From Flammula alnicola (lineage: Eukaryota > Basidiomycota > Agaricomycetes > Agaricales > Strophariaceae): a stretch of 64,000 nt of DNA. This document shows, in pieces, positions 23,940 through 34,672 of the stretch. Position 1 is the stretch's first letter; the number at the start of each line of letters is the position of its first letter. Both the position numbers and the translations under genes were made by a program. The notes beneath the pieces were generated by a model. It was not told the origin of the DNA. It searched no databases and saw nothing but the letters and a program-made list of their open reading frames with translations. The stretch spans positions 62,001-126,000 of the forward strand of contig JADNRV010000050.1 in NCBI GenBank assembly GCA_015499995.1, written 5' to 3'.

Positions 23940-25380
23940 AAATGAAACTGAATACTCACACCCCACTGCATTTGATGACATCTGAAGTTTGCTCAACACC
24001 GGACTCCAGATACAGACGCAGCTCATCGCGTGGAGATCCCGCAGCTCATTCTTCTTGCTGGAAGGAGAGAACAGCTTCTTGAAGATATGAAGATCCGTAA
24101 TGCAGCTGAAATGATGGGGCCGCCTGCACTTCTGAAGAGGAATTGAATTGGGCGGGGACCGATCCTGGAGTACCTGGGAGGACGATCGCCGCTGGGGTGG
24201 CCGACTGTGAGCGTGGAGGTGACATGGAGTTGGGCCGTGCAAATGCGGAGTCGTAGTGGAAGAGAGGCGTTGGTGCGGGAGGCTGCATGACTTGCGGTTG
24301 TAGCAGTTGTAGCGATTGTTGTTGGGCCCATGAACGGCGGTTGCATACCTCCAAAGCCTTGAGGCATGCTGCCGAATTGCTGCTGCTGTTGAATAATTTG
24401 CTGCACGGATTGTTGCGCAGGTTATCTGGCGACTCTGGACCGTCTGTCTCCGCGTCCGATATCTATTTTTGCAGCCTTGGCCTGGCAGTAATCAGCATCG
24501 GCGATACTTGCTGTTCGATCGTGAGCTTCCGCCCCAAGCTGTGCAAGAAAAAAGAACTCACATCATATGCATTCCCTGTGACGAACTTCTCCCCTCTCGA
24601 CGCATCCTCGCTGTCCAGCATCTCGCTCAGCGGTATCGCCTTCTGCTCGAGCTTGTTCAGCCGGCGAGAGCGAACCATCAGGGCCGCCAGACTCTTCGCT
24701 TCTAGAACCATCAAGGTGCGAGCTCAATGGCGAGGGTGGATGTTTCGCCTCAATCAGTGTTTGTGCTAAGAGGCAAGTCCGCTCGTTGTATTTGGATCAG
24801 ACGCTGACACCGCCGACCTCTCCGAATCTCTCGAGCGATCCATCCTGCGCTTATCGATAATGCAGGCTCCTGCCCTCCTCACCACCGACACATTCCGCAC
24901 AATCATCGTCACAGCCAAGGCGGTCACTGTCAGCGTCGAGGTACTGCTCTGGCTCGAGTCGCGGCTCGGGTAGCTCTGTCAGCGCCTGTGAGTGGTAGTC
25001 GGGCTTGGGATCCGGGTTTGCGCCTGCGAGTGCCTTCATGAGCTCCTGCGCCGCAGATTGCGCTGCGCGGTCTTCTTCCTCGAGCTCTTCTGCAGTTTTC
25101 AGGTTCTGTAGGCAAAGTTAAATAGAGAAAGCAAAGCAACTTGGTGTTAAACCCACAGCAGTAGCGTGAACAGCGGCAGTGTTAGACCATCAGAGTCGCT
25201 GCACATCTCTGAATCTGTAGCCCTTGAATGTGAGCAGTCGGTGCATATCTCTGATGTTCCCCAGGTTAGGGCCATAGCTAATATTCGGCGGCCAGAAGGT
25301 GGGGCCTGAGCAATAATCAGTAGAGGCAACGATGTACGAGGACACGGAATCTTACCGATCAGACGATCTGAATGCACCTA
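23940..25380 (-). pseudogene. Unidentified decayed gene pieces (Gln/Pro-rich and acidic stretches)
   Basis: Minus-strand frames contain a Q/M-rich stretch (QQIIQQQQQFGSMPQGFGGM near 24380), a Pro-rich stretch (PQVMQPPAPTPLFHYDSAF near 24280), a helical piece (VRSRRLNKLEQKAIPLSEML near 24660) and an Ala/Glu/Asp piece (EEEDRAAQSAAQELMKALAG near 25040, PEPRLEPEQYLDADSDRLG). They lie in different frames with intron-like joints. They could be exons of one regulatory-type gene or relics. I do not recognise the family. Confidence 0.35.
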
Positions 25381-25753
25381 TTACCTGGCACACGCCAAGG
25401 GCCATGGGGTCAAGCGAGAGAGGCAGTGTCGAGATAGGAGGCCGTGGTTCCGTTACTCATTGACTGAACATTTGCACTTGTGTGGCTTTGCCATTGTAGC
25501 CAAACTTGGCCCATCTCATTTTTTTTTCGTTCAACGTTTTCACAAAGTTCCAAGTTCTGAGTCCAAGTTCAAACGTTCAATATTGTCAACTCAACTCTTT
25601 CATCGAATCCGTATACTGCATCCTGGACGTTAAATGCTGAGCATTAAGCATTGAAAACTTTGGTATCCATAGACCCTAACACTGCTGTAAATCCCTGTTT
25701 TACTTATCCTGTATTGTATACTTCACCCCTCGGTCAGGCTATCCTATTTGCTT

Positions 25754-25934
25754 TGCGCGCTGGGTCTTACCATAGGCTCTATGGCAAGTAAATGCGGAAT
25801 AAGCCAGTCCGAGCGGGAAATTTTGGCTTTCCGGAACCCGTTATGCCGTACGGAATACCGATTGCTCCAATCTCCGTCGGCTCATAGGCCATTTGTGTAA
25901 ACGAGCTGCGCGCTGGGTCTTACCATAGGCTCTA
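25754..25934 (+). repeat. Pair of identical 28-bp direct repeats
   Basis: The 28 bases at 25754-25781 recur exactly at 25907-25934 (both contain gctgggtcttaccatagg), 153 bp apart, just upstream of the dioxygenase gene. They could be a short mobile element's duplicated edge or regulatory sequence. Confidence 0.7.
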
Positions 25935-26047
25935 CGGTGCTCTTTACACAATGCGCTAATGGATCCAAAACTTTTAATTACCTTTCATATCTTTTTAATC
26001 TGTTTTAATCCAATGAACTAATTCTTGCCTTGGTCTAGGTAAATACC

Positions 26048-27715
26048 ATGGAAGCATTGAAAACTCGGGCAGGGCGTATATTTTCCCCATATAGTCTATG
26101 GAAACTACCCTTTGCACGAACAAAAGAAGACCCACCAATCAGTACCACCGTTGATCTCGAGCCGCTCGTGCAAACTGCATGCAAGCTTGAGAACCACCGC
26201 TTTCTCGATGGGTCTGGTGATTCAGAAGGAATGGAATTATCATCCCGCCCACCATCGCCGTTAACTGATCTAGATTCTGATTCCGATTTGGACGATGACG
26301 CTGTGATCGCCCCGGAAACGCTTGCGGGTGTCGCCGGCCGAGATCGAAAAGCTGAAAACTCGGAATCGATTTCGAAAAAGCGCAAACGAGAGGCGAAAAA
26401 GGCACGTCGGAGTCGTAAGCGTGTAGAGCAAGCCAACGCGACTCATCCCGCTGAAAAATATGCTCCAAACCCCTCTACGGTTAAGGTCCACGTGAAGGAA
26501 TCAAAGCCAATCAAGCTATCTATTGACGTTGAATCCCTGCCTTCATCGTCAGGAGGATCCTGGGTAGGAAAGAGACAGGCAGGTCAGAAGGATACCCCAT
26601 GGACTCTTCAAGAGTTTCTGGACGACGACTTTACATTGGTGGAATGGGACGGCGAGTAAGTCAGCTATCTATGCCTTCTACTTTTACCTGGATCCCACCA
26701 CAAATCTTAGGAAAACGCGGCTGATCCTTGATGCAAGTGGGCGCATTGTGGGGGTGCTTGTTGGGCATCCAAACGACCCTCTCTGGGATTTGGTCATCAA
26801 TGATGCATCTGAGGCTATGACGAAGGTTCAGGAACTTGGACTCCAGCAAGATGCCTTTACTGAAAACCACCTCAATCACCGTCGTGGAGATTTTTTGGCC
26901 CTTCCTGTGGGGGTTTCATTTGGTGGTGGGCAATCGGTAAGAAAGTACTCAGCTCTGATTGTGCATCCTCAGTTTTAACGCTTTCTTAGGTACCAGGTAA
27001 CCTGGTTCATTCGAAGGAACAGCGTCGACTGATCCAACGGCTCCTCGATTGCCATAGCATTCGCCGTATTTGTGGTTTTCAATCGAGTGAGATCATTTCA
27101 ATTTTTTTTTCGCTATACAGATCATTTTCTTATTGAAATCTCGTAGGTGCATTTGCCGCATTTGCTCCTAAGCTCTATCGATACTATGCCGACACATTGG
27201 GAAAACTCTTCAGAAAGCATCAGGGGCTGGCTCATAACTTCAGCAACAGCATCTTTCCAGCTGCCAGCTTCAACTGTGGCCCCGTCACTGTCTCGCTTGA
27301 TCATACCGACTATGGGAACCTCTCTCACGGTCTTTGCGCATTGACTGCCCTGGGGTCATACGATTTCACCAAAGGTGGCCACATTGCATTCCTCAACCTC
27401 AAGCTTGTCGTACAATTTCCTCCAGGATCGACGGCCCTCATTCCTTCCGGCTGTGTAGCTCACGGAAACACTCCTATTCAAGATGGGGAAACCCGCCTTT
27501 CAATCGCTCAATATGCCGCAGGAGGTTTATTCCGATGGGTTGCATACGGTTTCAAATCGGCGAAATCGATTATGAAGACAAAAGCGGGAAAGAAGGAAAA
27601 GGGAAGGATTGACATGGAGGATGGTGTTCGATGGACCCAGGGGTTGGACATGTTTTCAACAGTAGACGAGCTTCAATCTGATTTATTGGCAACTTTTGGT
27701 CACTCCATAGATTAG
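26048..27715 (+). CDS. TET/JBP-like 2-oxoglutarate/Fe(II) dioxygenase
   Basis: Four exons (26048-26655, 26711-26936, 26990-27086, 27147-27715) join without stops into about 500 residues. The N-terminal third is charged and probably disordered, with a basic KKRKREAKKARRSRKR stretch (likely nuclear localisation). The catalytic half shows FAAFAPKLYRYYADTLGKLF, HNFSNSIFPAASFN, the iron site H-T-D (SLDHTDYGN), GGHIAFLNLKLVVQFPPG, the distal His (SGCVAHGNTP) and the 2OG-binding Arg (ETRLSIAQYAAGGLFRWV). This matches the basidiomycete expansion of TET/JBP-type oxygenases; characterised relatives oxidise 5-methylcytosine or thymine in DNA. All expected catalytic residues are present, so it may be active. 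Published work reports such genes linked to transposons in basidiomycetes; here it sits 1.8 kb from a Tnp2-type transposase inside the large element. Substrate is inferred. Confidence 0.85.
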
Positions 27716-28129
27716 ACAAATATATATAGTGTTTATAAATTTCTCAAGTCGTCAATGCCCAATGATCTATGTAACAACTTGATGGGAATTTGTCAAATTC
27801 TGGATCTGCCTACCTGAATTTCTTGTGGCACAGTCAGTCCGCCGTCTCGAACACGTTTACCAATATCTAAAAATAGCACAAGAAGGCAGCGGGCTTTGCC
27901 GCTTGCCGGCCGGCCTTACTGAGTTTCAGATGCAAAGATTCAGAATGACGCACCACACGAGAGCGCCAATTGCTTGACTGCACTCCATTCACAAGCTCTC
28001 ATTTTGTCTACTACCTGAAGCCTCTTTTGTGAGTATCAACAGGTTCTACGGTCTAAAGGACATATGCTAACTGCAAGATATGAAGAAGGATACGCTATTT
28101 AAGCATGCGCAGTCATATGCCAATTTGAA
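27716..28129. other. No gene recognised between dioxygenase and hairpin region
   Basis: Only short frames occur. An inverted gccggccggc-type motif is present near 27903-27915. Nothing further can be supported. Confidence 0.4.
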
Positions 28130-28480
28130 GACTGCGGCTCTCGTGTTGCAACTCAACGACGTCGAGGTGCGAGGAGCAGCAGCACGATGGCTACTTCTCG
28201 GATACGAGGACGACGGCAAGGTGGAAGCAGCGGCAGCAGCACGACCGCTGCTGCTGCTCTGATACGGGTATGACTACGACGACGAGGCGGAAGCAGCAGC
28301 AGCACGACCGCTGCTGCTGCTCAGATACGGCGACGGCGACGGCGACGGCGATGGCGATGGCGATGTGGCAGGCGCAGCAAAAGCACGACAGCTGCTGCTC
28401 AGATGCGACAACGACAGCGAGGTCATCCCTCAGCGCTCAGCCCCGACGATAAGGAAGACGAGGAGACTGGCAGCAGCAGC
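28130..28480 (+). repeat. GCAGCAGC/GCTGCTGC hairpin repeats and GACGGC/GATGGC run
   Basis: A loosely tandem unit contains gcagcagc, acgacc, gctgctgc, so each unit can fold into an 8-11 bp stem with a 6-base loop; two good copies lie near 28228-28258 and 28291-28322, with a weaker third near 28366-28400. Between them is a short run of six-base cggcga/tggcga repeats (28327-28362). Frames through it give poly-Ala/Leu peptides that look like by-products of the repeat, not genes. Confidence 0.65.
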
Positions 28481-28638
28481 AACTGCTTTTCCGATTCGAA
28501 GACGACAGGCAACACCCAGCCCTCGTCATGCGCCGACGTCTGTTTCCGTCACCACCCCACTCACCGTGGTCTCGCGTGCGGCCAGCATATGTTCCGCAAA
28601 GCGAGAGGACCTGGAGGCGTGGCTCGCAAGGCTATGCG

Positions 28639-28704
28639 AGGAGACGACGAATATTGTTTCGTCGTCTCCTTAGATTCGAACATCGTGCAGACGATGTTCG
28701 AATC
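28639..28704. repeat. Two adjacent perfect hairpins
   Basis: Stem 1: aggagacgacgaa (28639-28651) pairs perfectly with 28658-28670 (13 bp, 6-base loop). Two bases later, stem 2: gattcgaacatcgt (28673-28686) pairs perfectly with 28691-28704 (14 bp, loop gcag). Flanking bases do not extend the pairing. The function is unknown; it could be a transposon end structure, a transcript hairpin or a replication/recombination target. Confidence 0.85.
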
Positions 28705-29489
28705 CGTGCTTTGGCCTCACCACCACGGCTGCCTCCGATGGCAACACCACCATTGCCGCCTCCGCTCGCGACACCACCACCACTGCATCTGCTCGCGACG
28801 CCGCCACCGCCTCCGCTTGATGCCACCACTGCAAACACCACTCCTCGCAGATGCCCTCGCTATCTCGGACGTACGCGCTGGAGTGAACAGTGTTCTTGTG
28901 GTTTTACATGCTTGTGGCCCGGGAAAGTTGGTAAGTGATGTAGCTCGTTATATGTTCGAAAAACTGTTTGCTTACTGATGCTATCTCCTAATGTTCAGAC
29001 CTCCGCCATTCTTTCTGCTTGTCGCTGGCGCAGCGGCCTTGTGTCGCGGCTCTCGTTACCGGGAACTAAGTAACAGCTTGATGCCCGTTCAACACCTTTT
29101 TGTTGCCGTGGCACACCGCCACCAGCCCCTCGTTTAATGCCCCAACACCTCTTCTTTCAATGCTGCCGGCTCCTCTCTTAACGCTGCTGCAGCTCTTGCT
29201 TTGGGATGCAGTGTCGCTGTTTGAGACGGCCTTATCAGCCTCATCTCTCTGCATGTGGTCAATTTTCTTTTATATAAGTTTATATAAGAGTATTGTAAGA
29301 GTATCAAGTTGAGTAGGGTTTTATGTTGTATATAGAATAGATAATGAAGAATATTTTTGCTAGATAAGTTTGATAGAGAAGGAAGCTGGGTGATCCATCA
29401 TGTCGCTTAGGGGCTGAGACACTGCTTGTCACTTGTTTTGGAAACCAGCTACTCTACTCTCAACGGACTGGTTACTCTATAGATAGGAT
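28705..29489. other. No gene recognised; diverged low-complexity sequence
   Basis: The stretch 28710-28860 is rich in caccac/gccgcc and gives low-complexity frames on both strands. The rest up to the transposase 3' end is AT-richer (atataagtttatataag near 29270) and holds nothing identifiable. Confidence 0.4.
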
Positions 29490-32400
29490 TCATACATGGT
29501 GTACCCGGGATAGGGAAACGATGATAGCAGTCTCTCGCCCCTCCCACGACACAACACGCTTGGCGAAGTGGGTTTCAATTGCCGAAAGGGGCACCACCTC
29601 AATACCTTCTTCTAGTTCGGGATCCCACATTTTTGCCCTCAGATACGGGTATTTCGAGTATGGATCGTTGACGTGTGCTTGTCGATGGCGTCTAACGACA
29701 AACCAGGTCCCCGTAATGTTGGATGTGTTGCCAAATTTGAGGATATCCATAATACTATATGGGACGTCTGAACCGCGGCAGAGGACTCCGCTATTGCCTG
29801 CATGTGTCGCTTGCACGGTGTAGGTAATCCCTCGTTCGGTAATTCGCTTGGTCGACATGGCTTTCATGGGTATATTGATACTTTGGCGCGCGTGTCGAGT
29901 AAGAGCTGTGTAAACCTCGCCTGAAATCTGTTCCTCTGAAACGGAGAAATCCTCGTCATGGTCTTCCCTATCATCATCACCTAGCATAGGAATGGCTGCA
30001 AGCGTGTTGTGGTTCTGCGGCCGGACGAGATCCTCAAACATTTCGGCACACCCAGCGATGGCCCTCGGGCATGAAATCTTCGTGAAGAGAGCCTTGAAGT
30101 TGGAAGACCGATACCAGGAACGCGCTATCGTTTCTTCATATTCTCCTATGACTCCGGGTCAACGACATAAATCGCAGTTGTAAAACTTCCATTTACCTGG
30201 TTTATAGTTTGTTGCTATCCTTTGAAGCATCCCAATCACCCGTTCAAATGGGAAAGTCCACCAACCGTGAACGGGACCATACAATTTCAGGAACTGTCCG
30301 ATGTGCATCGCCATATGGTGATTTGGATGGCATTTATAATCTGGGAACAGGCGCCGTAGTTCCTGGCGATATTCGGTCATGTATTCCAGGAATTTTTCTG
30401 CATGATTGTCGGACGTGACTCGGGATGCGACAATGCAAATGGCTGACAAGAGCACCATAGTCAGATGAAGGAGGTCATGACGCTTTTGGGTGAGGTTGTC
30501 GTCGCCGTCCTTGTTGGACCACAAGCGGATCAATGTGACTGGCAAATACAAGGAACCAACTGCTCTCCATTGGTCAGACTTCAACTTGGGGCCGATGATG
30601 ACAACGTGGTGGGGACGGATGTGGCCCAAGAAGGTATGATCATCTCGTTAATATCGTCCCAAAGAGCGTTCATTTCCTCCGTAGTAAAGATGCGGCCATG
30701 CTGTCCCCTCAAGCTAGAGGGCTGATTGTTCGTGGTCTGTTTAATTCGCTGCCAACAACAAGTAAGTATAATCACCTTTTTCGATTTAGAAGAACACTTG
30801 CCCATAGCACCAAAAATTCTGCCAGTTTCTTTTTTCCAAGCGACCGAGTGTAAGGAAGAGTTGCAGACCTGCCCTGGCTGTCCACATCTGCGGGAATACA
30901 GCCGAGACCTTTACCAACATAAACCAAAGATGCCACATGAATATTCGTTCCGCCCCATCGATTAACCGTGTCCTTAAAGGCAGCGTCATCGGATACGTCG
31001 AAGTTGAGCGGTTGTTTCATCCACGAAATCAACTTCTGAACACTTTTTCTTTCGGTTTTCTTTGTAGGTAGAGGGTTTTCTGGAGTGGGATCGACTTCGA
31101 GGTCAATGCTATCAAGCGACTCTTCAGGACTGTCTTTCTCCTTTGGTCGATAACCGAGGATGTTTTGAAAGTGTTCCTTGATTAGCCCGAGAAATAAGTT
31201 GTGCATTGGGTCGACGACCAGCATCTTTGTAGGATCGAAATAAGGCAGCCGAAGTAACTCTGACCAGCGAAGGCCTGAACGATCAAAAGAGCTCTGGGCA
31301 GCCTTCCCACTGTTAGCCATGCGGTAATGTTCAGCCATCTCGCGACACTCCTCGATTGTGCGCCATTTCCAAGAGCCGTAATCGAAATTATCATAAGTAT
31401 GTTCTGTCCTGGTACACCAGCAGACAGAGCAAAAATATTCGTGGCTGCATGCAGCAAGCCCGCTGATTTTCCGCGCTGCTGGGAGATCGCAAATGATAGC
31501 GATGATGGCGCAGATAATGAGCCGTCCAAGTTGGTGCAGGGCGGTGCGAGTAAAGTAAACACCTGTCCAGAGCTGTAGGAAGGCCTCGACAATGGGACGC
31601 AAGTATGGGTTTATTGCGTCGAGACTAGGCTCTTTGGGACCGCCGATGATTCCTGCAAGAAACATGTTCTCCGGTTTGTACCGAAGTTCTATGGGGAGAT
31701 TGACGCAGACAAGAATTATGACGCCAACCGATACCTTCTTTCCTCCTGCTAGGTTCCGAAGAGGATTGAAGAAATCGAAGCCAAGCGAGAAGAGATACCG
31801 TCCGGCGCCTGGTCCGCCTGCTTGACTGAAATGTGTTTTCTTGTCTGGGCCTTTAAATCCTCGAATGAATGATCCCTGGAAGATGTCGTCCAAACTTTGG
31901 TCGGATGACGGCGTCATTCTCTTCCACGCTTCATCCATGGCCTCCTCGTATCCAGAGCGGGCAAGCAACCCCGCTAGCCAGTCTTTAAAGTCGAAAGCGA
32001 CATATGTTTTAATGGGAACATGGATCTGGTGCTCCCGGATCGTCTTTGGACGGATGAGTAGTTCTCCACATCGCCTTTTATAATGTCTGGCGTTGCACCT
32101 CTCTGGATAGGTAGCGATATCTCCATCGTATGTTGGCTTATACGTTTCGTGGCATTTCGTACAAACAGCGTAGACCGTCGCTTGTCCTTCGAGACGAAAT
32201 TTATCCGTCGCCGAGCGTATGTCTCGAGGAAAGTTCTCCAGCATTCGCTTATATCTTTCCGGCAGCACCATTTGCATGGCCATGTATACCTTCCCGAATG
32301 TTGCCTCAACGATGTATTTCGTCATCAGGAACAGCCAGTGGCATCCCCGTCGAGGAAGGCCGAGGATAACAGAGCAAGCAACAATCATCAATACAGCAAG

Positions 32401-33126
32401 TTGCACGATGTCCTTGACGCCTGGGAGGATTTCCAAAAAATGGTACGCTAGATATGATTTTCAGACTGTGGTTCGCATGCTTCAAATTCTCTTTGGACTG
32501 ACCGGAATCATATTCTGTACCATGACTTTCCAGGTGCTGCTGCCTCTGATCCTGGCGATACTTGAAGAGTCGCTCCCAGGAGGATTCAATCACGGCCAGC
32601 CTTGCTTTAAGCTGGTCGAGCTCGCTTCGTGTTTCTTCGCGCAAAGTCTTTACAGAAGACTGTTTTCGAGCTTCTCCATATTTTGTCTTCTCTAAAGTGC
32701 TTGCGAGCTCTGCAACGGAATCCCGCATTTCCTCGCAACGCTGAAGGGAATTGAGAAGCGTTTGATCGGCTGCTGCGTCGGGAGCCATCCCAACACCTTC
32801 CATTGCCTCTCGCAGGTGCCCAATCTTGTCCTTTACTTCTGAGATATAGCCGATCATCCTTCTCATCACGTCAATTTTGTATTTATCTTCTTCAGGAGAG
32901 GTTTGTTGCCGTTGGGGTTTTATCGACGATTCGCAAGCCCTTTCACGGTAGCCTCTTCCCGTGCTCGTATGACTTGATCTTGGGCCTGTACTGCGTCTTG
33001 ATATAGATCGTCTCTTTGGTGCCGTTTCACGGTTGGCAGTTCGAGTAAGACGCCGTTTTCACCACGGGGAGTGGTCTTTTCACAGCATCGATGCGACTTG
33101 CAGATGCATCGATGAAGCTGAGGCAT
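29490..33126 (-). CDS. Tnp2-type (CACTA/Plavaka-like) transposase with an apparent frameshift
   Basis: N-terminus MPQLHRCICKSHRCCEK (Cys/His-rich) at 33126, then a coiled-coil stretch, then AYHFLEILPGVKDIVQLAVL after an intron near 32490. Core motifs: zinc-type VYAVCTKCHETY...RRCGELL, NLPIELRYKPENMFLAGII, IGGPKEPSLDAINPYLRPIV, LAACSHEYFCSVCWC, LRWSELLRLPYFDPTKMLVV and DPMHNLFLGLIKEHF. These are typical of the Transposase_21/Tnp2 family of basidiomycetes. Further exons carry DQWRAVGSLYLPVTLIRLW and a C-terminal part ending SLSRVHHV at 29490. Introns are near 30730 and 30150. The join around 32930 is unclear, and between IIPSW and GHIRPH (30620-30640) the frame shifts by one base. Either the gene is dead or the base is a sequence error. 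It is the probable mover of the 39-kb element. Confidence 0.8.
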
Positions 33127-33529
33127 AATCTAGCTCCAGATATGGAATAAATCAGAATTAGAATTGTTAAACAGAGGACCACGAACCGTATAACACTAAG
33201 CTTCACAATAGGCACTGAAGACGACGAGGTCAGAGATAATCAGTAGAGAGGGATGACCGAAACCAGCCGAAACCAGACTATTGAAGATAATCACATGTTT
33301 TTTTAATTTTTTTTTGTTATTATCAGCATTTATAAACCGCTACAGGTAATCTGTGTACTAAGACGCGGTGGTTCCCATTAGAACCATATTGAACACAGAG
33401 CAGTAAGAGTCCAAGTCAGCGCAAAAAAGAAAGGTCGGTGTAACCGAAAGGGGGGTGTATAGCCATAATGTTTCGAAGTTGGTTATGTTTGGGTGAAAAG
33501 GGGGGGGGGGGCGTAGTAGTAGTAGAATT

Positions 33530-33860
33530 GTTATGCGGGCAGCCAGTGAGCGCCGAAGACAGCCAGGCCGTTTTGGATTGCATGCCGAGCCATAGCACCG
33601 TCGTGGAATGCAAAGCACGTAGATACTACCTCCTTCTGACTCCAGTCTTCCTTTCGACACAATACGGTAGGTGGGACGCCACGGCCAGCTGTAAGTTGGG
33701 TTGAACATCCTGAGCTCTTTGTCCAGGTCATTGTCCGCCCAGTCATTCTGCACTATGCCAGTTTCCTTCGGTATGCCGTGAATGACCACACGGTGCCATG
33801 GTGTGTCTTCATACACGAGGGTACGCGCTATTTCACGTTTTTCCGCGTTTATCCCGCTTG
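33530..33860 (-). pseudogene. LINE ORF1-like (gag-type) fragment, 3' piece
   Basis: Minus strand: EIARTLVYEDTPWHRVVIHG, LRMFNPTYSWPWRPTYRIV and, one frame over, FHDGAMARHAIQNGLAVFGA. This is the pattern of the RNA-binding ORF1 protein of Tad-like non-LTR retrotransposons in mushrooms. It is frameshifted and directly abuts the transporter fragment. No reverse transcriptase is seen nearby. Confidence 0.55.
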
Positions 33861-34672
33861 CTGCAAAAATTACCGCTGCTATAAGGACCGGTATCTGCTC
33901 GGCGAGGAATTGAGATGCTGTGTAGGGCACAGTGGGACTGAGGATGATGTTTCCGGTGTTCGTGATCGTCACGGCGCTGAGGCCAGCAAGGAAACCGGCA
34001 GCGATTCGCCCGAAGAACGACGAACCGTTCAGGATTACTAGCTAGTTAACCATTTATCAGTAAATGAACGATTGTTGTAGTTGAACGTGATACCCACTGA
34101 GTAGAAGGAGAAATTAGTGCTGAGGTTGTGCTTGATGGAGTCTAACCGGATGTAGAAAAGGGGGAAGTATAGGCCGATAATGAAAAAGAGAAATCTAGGG
34201 ATCAAACATTCGTTATGGAGCTGGAGAGTAAAGAACATCCAAAGATGGTGCTTACCCGAATGTACAAAAAAGATACGCCTTGTCTTTCGAGAACTTGATT
34301 AGGGCCTTCTTTAGATTCAGCATCGTAGCCGGTGGAGGCAGCCTCATCCACATCGACAGACACGAGATCAGCAAAAGCCCAGAAATAAGCCCGGCATTCG
34401 CCCTAGTCGCGGTGGGGAACCCTAGTTTGTCGAGTGTGTTGTTGAGCATAATCGGATGAATGACTGCGCCCAACGAGGACCCAGATGCGACGAGGGTCAT
34501 CACTAGACTCCGACGTCATTGGAAGTAGTGAGAGAGGACGGCAATGGATGGCACGTAGATCATCCCGATTCCTATGCCGACCCCGAATGCTTGCGATAGG
34601 AGTACTTGATAACAGTGGTTCGGTTTCATGAGAGATAGCATGAAGAGCGAGAATGATATGAGACCGAGGCCT
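33860..34672 (-). pseudogene. Monocarboxylate-type MFS transporter fragment, broken
   Basis: Minus strand, three exons: QAFGVGIGIGMIYVPSIAVL SHYFQ then an in-frame stop at 34516-34518 where Arg is expected (CGA to TGA), continuing RRSLVMTLVASGSSLGAVIH and ANAGLISGLLLISCLSMWMR. After introns near 34225 and 34070 it reads LFFIIGLYFPLFYIRLDSI and VILNGSSFFGRIAAGFLAGL. These are transmembrane segments typical of fungal MCH-like transporters. The first segments and the C-terminal end are missing. Its two ends run directly into LINE ORF1-like sequence on the same strand, so it lies inside that remnant. Confidence 0.75.

Noticed and set aside
28130..28480. CRISPR-like array
   Set aside because: Units are simple GCA/GCT fold-backs of uneven length, with no constant repeat and spacer; CRISPR is not expected in a fungal chromosome.
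28080..28978. Poly-Ala/Leu/Thr peptides as genes
   Set aside because: They arise from the trinucleotide and hexanucleotide repeats and differ between frames with no conserved part.
32083..32451. Plus-strand frames across 31.3-32.7 kb
   Set aside because: They are antisense shadows of the Tnp2-type transposase.
29490..33126. KDZ-type transposase as the partner of the TET/JBP gene
   Set aside because: The motifs (GPKEPSLDAINPYLRP, DPMHNLFLG) are those of Tnp2/Plavaka-like CACTA transposases, not the KDZ group.
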